DNA of 64,000 bases from Molanna angustata (lineage: Eukaryota > Arthropoda > Insecta > Trichoptera > Molannidae). The stretch lies in assembly GCA_963576475.1 (NCBI GenBank), contig OY754990.1, positions 3,499,256 through 3,563,255 on the forward strand, written 5' to 3'. Each line of letters opens with the position of its first letter. Within the stretch, counting starts at the first letter, position 1. Below the pieces are notes generated by a model. The model made no database searches, was not told the origin of the DNA, and worked only from the letters and a program-made list of their open reading frames with translations. The position numbers and the translations under genes are program-made. Positions 24,601 to 36,600 of the stretch are shown here, piece by piece.

Positions 24601-27600
24601 TCCATTGGTATAGAGGAGTCAAATAATATATTGACTGCACTCTAGTATATTCAGATTATTAACTTTGTAAAGCCTACATATTTTGTACCATTATGTATGT
24701 GCTGATACTGGTTATTGATACTAATTGACAAGTACTACTACTTATCAGACGTCCTAAAACAGGTTTACCTAGTTGGGCGTCCAATGAGACAATATATTTA
24801 ATGCAGCGTAGTAGTTTGGAAAAATTACATTCCCTCTGTAAATTGTATTTTCATTATTAAAATGTATGATATACCTACTGTAAAATGTAATGTAATTTTG
24901 AAATTTTATATGTTCTAAAATTTTTCTTATTGTTGTCACTTGCGCTGTATGTATATTAAATATTTTTTGTGTAAAAGTAAATGAATAAATGAAAAAAAAA
25001 TGAAAAATGAAATATTTGAGATTGACAGACAAATTTAATACTTATAACGATTTTCCTTGTTATTCTTCATCGCAATCGTGTTTAAATTGACTCAACACGG
25101 TACAACGCAGTGTTTGTTTTTATTTTTCGATGTCAGTTATCCTAAGATTAAATGCATTTATCTATTTTTTGACATCTACGAAGCCAATGTGGCCATATGA
25201 AAAAAATAAATTAAGGTGTTGGTAAACAATTTAGTGAACTAGATAGTCATATCTTATTATTTATTTATTTGAATCTTCTTGTACATACAATTTGTACACT
25301 GGCGGGCTTATTGCCTAATGGCAATTTCTTCCAACCAACCAGAGTTAATGTTAAGTATACAAAACAATGTGTACTATGGCAATCAGTTACATAATCACAT
25401 TACAAAATAAATAAATACAGCAAAATAAAAGTAAAAAACAAATAAGATAGCATAAAAGAACAATTCATAGCAATGATAGGAAAACTAAAGGATAAGGAAA
25501 GGAAGAGGAGAGGAAGATGTAATCAGGTGTTGTCAGATAAATATTTTTGCTTTAGCCTTTTCTTGAAGATGTTTAATGAGATAGACGACGTAATATCAGG
25601 ACTTAGGCCTATATTAGGTCCATAGCCTAGCCGAATGTACTTCAAATGAAGAGCTTAAAAAATCAGAACTATGAATAGGGATAGATAGTAAAGCACGTTC
25701 ATCAGATTGAAGTGGACGCCAGTGTCTTGAAAGATAAGTGAATTTATCCTTGAGATACTGAGGTAAATTTGTATTAAAAAGGACATTGTATAGTAATGAC
25801 AAGATATGTATATTACGTCGTTGTCGTATCTTGGGCCAATGAAGAAGATTACGGTAATGAGAAATATGATCAAATTTTTTTAGTCCAAAGATAAAACGGA
25901 TGCAAACATTTTGAAGGCGTTCAAGTTTGTTGAGATGTTCCTCGTTTGCATCCAAGTAGCTAACATCAGCATAGTCAAGCAACGGTAGGAGAAGTGATTG
26001 AGCTAAGGTTATTTTACAGTGAAGTGGTAAGAAATTCTTGAGTTTATTAAGTGAGTGTATGGCAAAGTGGATTTGCTGACATGTGATATCTGTTCATGCC
26101 AAGATAAGTTATAATCAATGTAGACCCCAAGGTCTTTCACGACCTTGGTATAAGGAATACATTGGTTAATGATATACAGAGATGGGAGTTGTAAATTGTT
26201 AAGGGAGGACAGCAGACGGACAGTATACGTATAAGTAAGATTTTTTAATACCGATATTAACTATTTTAGTCGTGCTTATCTAGTTACATGTTTAGTAAGC
26301 TATTAACAAAATCTAATAAGTAAGACCGTTACTTATTTGCCGTTCAAAAATGACTGAAACAGTTTTTATGAATTTAATACAAATGCGACTGGTATAGGTG
26401 ATGTTTAGAATTATTGTAGTTGTCATGCAGATACAAATTACAAATTATTGTAGTTGTCATGCGGATACAAATTACAAATTATTGTAGTTGTCATGCGGAT
26501 ACAAATTACAAATTATTGTAGTTGTCATGCGGATACAAATTACAAATTATTGTAGTTGTCATGCGGATACAAATTACAAACTTAATAATGAATTTTTTTT
26601 TGCTTCCCTTTCTTTTGTAACAAATTATTTTTCTCCCTCCAGCAATTGCTTAATATTTTACCTAATTAATTGTACCTACTACCAAAGAGCCTTAAAAAGG
26701 TTTATAACATAATTTGTAATTTAATATATGTAGAGGTCGCCCCAGAAATAACTATATAGACCTGAAGGGCTAGCCAAGATGCAAAAAACGAAAACGTTGA
26801 CGCTGAACGTTATTTTTTTTGTATGGGATTTGACGTTATCAAACGTTATCAAACGTCAAATCCCATACAAAAAAAATAACGTTTAGCGTCAACGTTTTCG
26901 TTTTTTGCATCTTGGCTAGCCCTTCAGATAATCGGTGACGTGCGCTGTAGCAGTAACAAAGAGATGAAGAGACTGGCGGACGATAGAATTAAGTGGAAAG
27001 ATGGAGTGTTTGGTGCAGACCAATCTTAGGATTGTGACCCAGAAGAAGAGAAGAATATATCCTTGTTAATAATAATATAAACTGTTGGTTCTATGTATCA
27101 ATAAAGTATATAAATTATCATACTTAAATGAAACTGAGCACGTATCGGCTGTCTTTTAAAAAAATTGTTGCATTTCAAAAATAAACCTGTAAAAAACTCC
27201 TGTTGCTTACATAGGGCCGGTATTTCAGTCGGTCCTCAACTCATTGAGTTTGTTAAACTCAAGATTAATGTTAAGGGGAGATTGCATCCATTTCCGTATA
27301 TTACAGTGCAATATTACATGTCAGTTACTAAATCTTCAATTATAGACATATTTTACTTTTTCTGTGGTTATTATCTGTCAAATTTTAAATAACCTCAATT
27401 AATACCAACTACAAAACTTGAAATACTATTGTTTTATTATCCAACATGGTAAATTTAATTTTTTTCACCAAAATAATGCTTTTAAATGCCCATGTTCGTT
27501 TCAATATGGCTGTCAGTTTGTTTTGTTGTGTGGAACCACCGTCTATACAACTAACGCCTCTAGTGATAGAACACTGAAACTACACTCGTTGCCTAGCAAC

Positions 27601-30600
27601 GAGTCGAGAAATGACAGTTGACTCACCATTGTACTTAATCCACCAGAAACGTTGAGTTAAATATTTGTCATTTTAGTGACGTATTTGAGGGAAGATTAGG
27701 CCTAAACGGACACTGTAATACGCTATATTTTTGTAAAAATTGAGTTTACCTCTTAAACTGAGACTGCAATACCGGCCCATAGAGACACAGTTTTTAATTA
27801 TTTTCAGTCTGGATCTGTGAGACAATTAATATCGTAAGTCTCTGTAATGTGGCAACTTGCTTGTTATTGGGCGAGTGTTAAATTAATATTTGACATAGTA
27901 CCTGTTAGTTGCCTTAGAAGCAATATAAAATAGACGTAAGATTCAAATGAAAAAGACTAGAAATACACATTATTATGAATTGATATGCAAGTACAGTATA
28001 ATGCAGAAAGAACTGATATCAGACACAAACTAATGGCGAATGATAACAAAAGGTAAGGTGTTTAGTATAAAGGTAACTCAACATACTTTTAACTACCTAC
28101 GTAATAAAAGACGCTAAGAAAATATACCTAGGGTTTAAACAAACAAAATTCTTATCTATATATTTATTTATTTATAATCTAGGATTATTTATTTACAGGA
28201 CTTATAATTTAAGGACAAGGAGAGCTGACCCCTACAGTCGACACAGACAGCAAAAATTTGTCAAGACATTTTTTGACAAATTTGTGGTAAATGTGTGGTA
28301 AAACGATGTATGATAGAATAAGAAATGATGATATTAGACGAGAATGTATGATTGAAAGAAATATCGTAAGTAAGATGAAAATAAACGCCCAAAGGTGGTT
28401 CGGCCACATAGAAAGAATGAGTGATGACGATCTGACAAAAAAAGTATACAAGACTGATAAAAGAGGAACGAAAAGTAGAGGTCGGCCAAGAAAAAGTTGG
28501 CACAATCACATAAATGGGATTTTGAAAGATGGTAATGTTTGAAGTAAGAATAATAGAAGAGCGTGTATGAGACGATGTATGGACGTGAATGAAGCGAGGA
28601 ATGAATGTCAAGAGAGAGGAGTCTGGCGTTCGGTTCTCTCTGCCTTCCCCAAATAGGGAAATGGCGTGATGGTATGGTATGGCATTTTTTGACAAATTTT
28701 TAACATCTCAATAGAGACGAAGTATGAATATTATAGAAGAACCAGGAAGTCAAGGCACCTACAGGACAGGCTGGTTCACGTGATTACTTTATGCGCTTGC
28801 GCAACGTTCAACAAATGCCTTCTTATTGATTTCCCTTATCAATGCAATATTGAAAGTTATATATATTTTAATAATGAGAAACAGATGGTTTGAAAATAAG
28901 ACATTATTACTATTGCTATCTATGAAGTAACGAAGAAACCTTTTTGTAACGCCATCTATTGAGAAATTGGTTTTTTGTAAACAATGAAAACAACAGTCCT
29001 TATACATGAGGTGACAGTGTTGTCGCACAGATGTCACTCCTGAACTGCACCAGAAATATTATTTTATTTTTGGCTTGTTTACCTAATAGTACCATATCTA
29101 AATAGGATAGCATATTAAGAGGGAATAATTGGTGAACAAAAAAATAACCTTAAAAATAATGATTTCATAACTCCCCACTATATATCGGCTGATGCTATGT
29201 CCATTAGGTCATCATAGAAGAATCTTCCCAAGGATCTTCTCCTATTTCTAGGAGGGAGGAGGACAGTGACAGAGGAAGTGGAGCCAGTATCCCATTAATA
29301 CTGACATGAGTCTCTTTTGAACGAGAGTATCTCTCTGGTTCTACATATTCGGATAGAGGAAAGACAATTGAGATGGTAAAGGGCACGTTGAATGCAGACT
29401 GCCAGATCACAACACGGTTAACCAAGCAATCTCCATGTATCTTTCTTGACATACATCCAGAGGAAGATCAAAGAATTCCTGGATGGTAGAGAGACATGAA
29501 ATAATGAGGCAACAAACAAGAATTATAGATGTCGCCAAACGTATAGCAACTCTAAAATGGCGGTGGGCAGGTCACGTGGCCAGAAGCTCAGATGACAGAT
29601 GGCCAAAAAGAGTCATAACATGGAGACCAAGAGCAGCAACCAGGAGCGTGGGGAGGCCACCATTGCGATGGAGAGACGACATTGTAAGATATGCTGGTAT
29701 AAACTGGATGCAGGCAGCTCAAGACAGAGCAAAGTGGAGAGAAATGGAGGAGGCCTTCGTCCAGGAGTGGACGGGAGTAGGCTAACGAGAGAGAGAGACA
29801 TGGCCTAGGTGACATAATACAGGACAGAAGGATCTATAATTCAATGACAAAGAGAACTGACCCCAACAGTCGGCACATACAAAGATTTAGGATATATATC
29901 AAGAAATAATACAAGCATTATGTTGGCACGACCCTACCAACCGGTACAAAAACTTAAATAAACAAATAAGAGATAGATAATCGTGACAATTTACATAAAT
30001 GATGTATCACCTATGTATGTAGGTAGGTATAAAGATAATCCTATATACATATATTGTAGCCATATTAAATGTGAGTCATACACACAATCATTTATGTGCC
30101 ATAAAAGTTATTGGGCTGATTTGGTAATAAAATAATAGAGAAGGAAAAAATCCGCCAAGTTCAAGAGACACTAAGTTTGTTATTTTTATTTTCAAATTGA
30201 AAATTTTTCTTAACTTTAACTTAAATTAATTAAAACAAAAAAAAAATAAAAAATCATTTCATGAAAAGATACAAAAGAGAAAGGCAATCGTGGTTTCACT
30301 GAATTCACGAATCCAGGCCCACGAGCAAAGGCGACCAGAGTACCAGTCAGAACAGGTGAGCCACATGGGCTTGCGACCATGTATGCGGGATTAAGGCGCC
30401 CCTTTATGTCACGCTCACCACTCACCCACCAATCTCATGCTATATGCTAATGATATGGATCCGTATATGGGCAATATGAATAACTACAGGAATACCATGC
30501 GTGTTAGTCAGATTACACTGATTGTGTTTCCTTATATTAATAATTAATTATTACATTTGTTATTCTGCTTATTATTATTTTTTTATTTGAATACTTCTTT

Positions 30601-33600
30601 TTATTTGATTAAATGTTAACTGATATACTTGAACACGTATGTATTGTTAGTATGCGGATCTTAATTTAAATTTTATTTGAATGTATTTTTATTTTTCAAT
30701 ATTGGACACTGTCACTTCGTGGTAGAACTCCATAATTAATTAAAACTATGAAAAAATTTTATATTTAATTTTACGTTCTACTTAAATTTTTTCGCAAACG
30801 CGACTCCCATTCACCGGTATCTTAAATAACAGTAAAGATAAAATCGATAAATTAAACCGTAGTGGTGTTTACTCTCTTACATGCAATGCATGCTCAGGTA
30901 TATATGTTGGTCAAACGGGTAGATCTTTAAATACACGCCTTAAAGAACATCTTGCGTGTTTCCGTTTGAAAAAAGACACTTCGAACTTTGCGACACATTT
31001 ACTTGAGAGTGAGCATTCATTTAACTCACAAACTGGGATAAATCTTATACATAGTTTAAGAAAAGGTAAAAAATTAGACAAACTTGAAATATTAGAGATA
31101 AATAGAGTAAAATGTAACAGCAACGTTCCTTTGATTAACGCACAAATAGATTTTAATACTTCTCCATTATTATTACCATTAGAATAGTTAATGTTGGCCA
31201 TTATTCAATATAATTGCTGTCCTTTTAATACAATATTTGTATATTCATTCCTTCACTTCAATTTTATTTTTATTATACCTACATACATATTTACCTTAAT
31301 GTCTTTCGGGTATTTAATTTTTCTTAGAATTGCCCCCTTCCATATCTATTGTTGTTATCCTCTTTGTGAATCTATATATAGATGGTCTTCATCATTATTG
31401 TTCACCATTCTGACGATGCTCATCATAGAGCGATACCGGTGAATGGGAGTCGCGTTTGCGAAAAAATTTAAGTAGAACGTAAAATTAAATATAAAATTTT
31501 TTTGTATTTTTATGTTTTTTTTTTTTTATTTTGTACAAGCTATAGACTTATCTCATTTTTCATTATATTTCTTTTTGATTTTATTTTCATTGTTTATAGA
31601 TTGGGTATGTTTGTTTCTTTATATATATTTTCACACATTCAAATGTAGGTACTATATTTTATATTTATATTTATTTATATATTATTTTTCGGGCAACTAA
31701 CAGGTACTATGTCAAATATTAATTTAACACGCACCCAATAACAAGTTGACACATTCTGGAGACTTACGATATTAATCGTCTCACAGATCCATACTGAAAA
31801 CACAATTAAAAACCGTATCTCCACCGGGAATCGAACCCGAGACCTTTGGATCAGTAGTCAGATACCCAACCAACTGAGCCACAAAGGCCGACATTTTGTA
31901 TCTTTTGTTAAAACTTCATGTAAACGGCAAATGGCGTAAATAAAATAAATAAATAAAGTGCTGAATATTTTCCATACAAATTTTGTGGAGTGACTTGTAA
32001 GTCAGAAGTTTAGCATTGGCCACAACCCACTCGTTTTAACATGGCTACGTAGGGGACACCAGCTATTATGATTTAGGTCCATTATACTCTTCCGTAGAAG
32101 CGCACTACGTAGCGTTGGGGAGGGTTTGCAATCTGCTTAGGAAGACATTGATTCGAGTTTCAAGAAGACCAGGGTTGTAAGAAGGTGGAAACACAGAATT
32201 TGGAAGATCGTTCCACAGCTAAGCTGCTGTGTTAATAAGAAGTGACTGGTTGGTGTATATTGAAGGTTTACTGTGAACTGTGTGTGTTGAGATTTAGTAA
32301 AAATAGTGACTCTATTGTGAATGGGTGGAAGAGGGACTAAGGGCCGATCAGCCTTAATGTGTTTTCTCTTAGAACTGCCACTCAAAAAATAAGTAACTTA
32401 GTCAAATTTTCAAATCTCGTCTTAAATGCTCTCTCTTCCTCTCAATTCCATAACGAACATATATCCCAATTTCACTTTCCATCCCTTTTGTTCACTCCTC
32501 ATCCTCTCCCTTCCCTTTCTGATTTTCCTCTCCTTTCTGAATTTGTGTAATTTCTCACTTTTGTTTTGCTGTCTTGTACTGGTCGTGTTATTGTGTTATT
32601 ATGTATATGCCAAAACTGTGTTATGTACTTTGGATCTCATATGGTTGACTGGAAGAAATTGCCAAAAGTCCACCATTTGTATTATGTAATTTTTTGTATG
32701 TGAACAAAAAACTGTTGCATAAATATAAATAAAATTTATATACCTGTTGCCACTGAGCCTCTGTTTCATTGCCACTCGTACACCCCACCGATGAGACCAA
32801 TGAGATTGTTCCGTTGGGTCCTCCAAAGACCGGGTTTCTGTTGAAGCTGGCCGAAGGAGCCTGCAGCTTGGGTCTCCCGTCCTCCGAGCTCCTGGCCCTG
32901 TCCGAGTGGTGCTGGGGGATTCGGTGCATCTCTGGGCTCACGCTCCTGTTCCGGTCGGCGTTCTGCGTCTTGCTCAGCACCCCCTGGTAGCTCTTGGCCA
33001 TCTGGTCAATCTTTATCACCTGATTCTTCACCACGACGTTCGTGTACGAGCAGTTCTTGGCTTCGACCGCGTTGTTCTCGTTCAGGACAATCTTTCGCTG
33101 TCCGCGCTGTTCGCTTGCGTTGTTTAGGTTGTTGCCGTCGACCCTCTGCTGGTTCTTGTTGACTGCTGCAAAGTTGGTCGGCACTTCCCTGTTGACCAAG
33201 ACGTCCTTGGCGGGAGTGTTGACGGTTAGCGAGTTTGAGCTGAACACCTTCGGGGACCAGACTTCGGAGCCCGAAGTCGAGTTTTTGACGTTCTTTTGGG
33301 AGTTTCGAACGTAATATTCGAACTTGGACACTTTGGCCATAATTCCTCCTGACCTGGGCTCGCTGGGGGCGTTGGCTGCGACTTCCTGATCTGAGTTGCT
33401 CGAATTGGATATCTGATCGAGTTCTCTGTATGTTTTTCTTGGGACGGTGGGCGGTTTCCTCTTGCTGAGCTCCTTGTAGGTCATGTCTAGTTCCTTTTCG
33501 AGATTCTTGTGTCCATCCATGAAGAGGTTGGGATCGTTTTGGTTTTCGCCGTACCTGTCGTAGTTGAGTTCTCCATTTGTCTTTGCGTGGTGGTCGGCCT

Positions 33601-36600
33601 GGGTCCTCTCCATCTGGTTGGGCTGGTAGGAGTCGTTGGGGAGGAAATGTATCGGAGCCATGGATATCCTGGGGTTGGGCAGCACAGATTTCATCAAGTT
33701 GGCTTCAGCCGGGTGATTGAATCGGAGATAGTTGGATCGACCGATTCCGATCATGCAGCCTGTAAAAGAGAGACGATACACTCGTTATTGAAAGATGAGA
33801 AAACCCACCCAGATCATTAAACCCATACTTTCAAATTATCACATTTTAACTCCTCACTAACCCAAGGGGATATAGTGGGGAATTATGAAAAAACAATTTT
33901 TAAGATAATTTTTTTATGGCTGATTATCAACTAGTATCATGCTGAGATTGTATTCTTTTATAATGGAATAATGGAGAGCAATGATTTCACAATTTTTAAG
34001 CATTTTTTATTTACATTAATTTCTCAACAGGTATCATATAGAGAGTGCAAACTATGTTTTGTCATGTGTGTGTTTCATGTTTGTACGTCGTATCATTTTT
34101 TTGTTTCCATAGACATCCGTTAATTTTGTAAAATGCTCTCACAGTTTGGAAAATTTAGATTGTTTACTAATTCTAACAACAGTTATATTATTATCTAATA
34201 TTTGTTTAAGAACTTAAAGAAATGTACTTCATAAAGAAGAAAGAGAAAAATCAAGAAGAAAAAATGTATTAATTTATCTTTGCATTGGTAAGATATCTTA
34301 GACCCGAATGCACAGTCCTAGGTGCATTCGGGTTCACTGGAGTATGTCGTATAGATCGCTGAATATTCTATGTGGCAATTGATTTGACAAAATTACCAAA
34401 TACATATTTGATGAAGAAATTAAAATCATCATCCGTCGAAAGCATCTCATATTTTAGTATTAAACCACTTGTAAGGTTCCTCGTGATCAAACATACTTTT
34501 TGACAGTTCGCAAACGTAAGTAAACGCCAACGCGCATGCGCCAAGTATTTAGATATGTCTCTGCAATGCAATGTGTCTCATACGTGAACTTGGTAGCATG
34601 CTCCAGTTAGGAAGCCACGTGATCTCCTAACTTAAGTGAGCGACTGTGCAATGAAAACATGGTTAGTATTTAGATATGTCTCTGCAATGCAATGTGTCTC
34701 ATACGTGAACTTGGTAGCATCCTCCAGTTAGGAAGCCACGTGATCTCCTAACTTAAGTGAGCGACTGTGCAATGAAAATATGGTTAGTATTTATAATTTA
34801 GTATTTAGGTCGGACTCAGCATTCAGGACTCAATGTTGTAAGATTTAAGAAACTAAACTTTGCCAGATGTGACAACATATAGATAACACTAAGTTGTATA
34901 AATTAATTCTGTAGTATTCGTCACAAAGTGAGAATGGTACTTCACCATGTGTGATATATGGTGTACTTATTTAATATTGGCAACACCGACAACCACCATC
35001 TTGACTGGCCGCTTCCTAACCTCAAGTCAGTTGTCAATTGATGAACAAAAAATGGCGATTTTGTTAAGCAACATAGATGACAAGGGATTATCAATCTACG
35101 AAAATTTTGACAATAAAGAGACCGCAACATTTGAAGAAGTAATAACATTCTTTGATGAATATTGTGAACCAATTAAAAATACAACAATTGAAATATACAA
35201 ATTTAATAAATCACGTAATTGAATTAAAATATCAAGCAAATAAATGTAACTTTCAATGTGTAAAATGTGATGAAAGTTATAGTGAAATAATGATTAAAAA
35301 TCAACTAATAACAGGCATGAAGAACATAAATACAAGACAAGAATTGTTAAAAACAACGGAAGAGAGTTTAAATGACACCATAAAAAGGGCTATGATTACC
35401 GAATTGAGCGAAACACAAAATCAATTTACTACGGGTAATAATAATAATGACACCGTGACAGAAGAAGTGTTTGCTAATAATAATTTTAAAGATAAGTACT
35501 ACTCTAAAAATAGGTACACCATATATCACATCCCCACCCTTAGCTGGTTTTGTCGCTTAAAACTATTAAAACAAATAATCGGTCACTTTGACTCACTCAC
35601 TAACTCGCTCGTTATACCTACTCATCGTGAGAAAGTTCCGTTGTAAGTTATTTTATCAATTGTAAATTTATCCAACTGTCGATTCGTTCATGAGAATTCA
35701 ATTCTCTTAATGAATCGACATTATTAAGCCAAGATGCGTGTACGAAGGAAAATTTTGTATGGTGTAGTGGACTTTTTGCATGCTAATAGCACCAACTAGA
35801 GGCCTTGCAGCATATATGTTCCCATACATGGATTTTCTCAGAATTCGGAGTAGTACATTTTATGTGAGTTTTGTGTGTGTGTGTGTGTGTGTCTGTGTGT
35901 GTGTCTGTGTGTGTGTCTGTCTGTCCCCCCCTTATAACTTTTGATCCGCTTAATTTACAGAGCCCAAAATTTTAAAATATATAAAAAAATACAAGCCTAC
36001 AAAACTTTTATACTCAGAATTGTGAATTTTTGTTTCAGTCAGGGGTTATCAACTTTTGAAATTTTGATTCATTTTTCCATATATCTCAGAAACCGTAAAA
36101 GCTAGAAAACTGAAAATTGGTATAAACATAGACAAATACAAAATCTCAAATTGGTTTTTTTTTAAAAATTCCAGGGTTTCTCAAACATTTATTATTAAGA
36201 AAAATATTTTTTTTATGATAAATATATGCATATATTTATTTTATGATAAAGTTTAACTGCCTATATTTCCAATTTTTTTTTTAAATATGGAAAAAAGCCG
36301 AAACACCCCAACTAGAAAATTTAATTTCCTATAAAAAATATTAAAATTGTATTAGCACATTACAAATTTTTTTCAACAATTTTTATAAAAATTGAATTTA
36401 GTGACGACATTGTTTCATACAATTTGTATGGAAGTAGCCTACTCACAATATCTAAGAAGACTTAATAATTTGATACTAATCTCCAAACATATATACATAC
36501 CATCATGCTGTTTTCACATTCTGGGTAGGATCAAAGGACTGACCTCCATACTATCCTATCTTGACATACATACCTAGGTACATGTGTTGTATAGAAAACC

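Noticed and set aside
34940..35646. Functional gag or host-domesticated gag gene
   Set aside because: Two frames with missing residues at the break and no start context or splice sites; it looks like a decayed retrotransposon.
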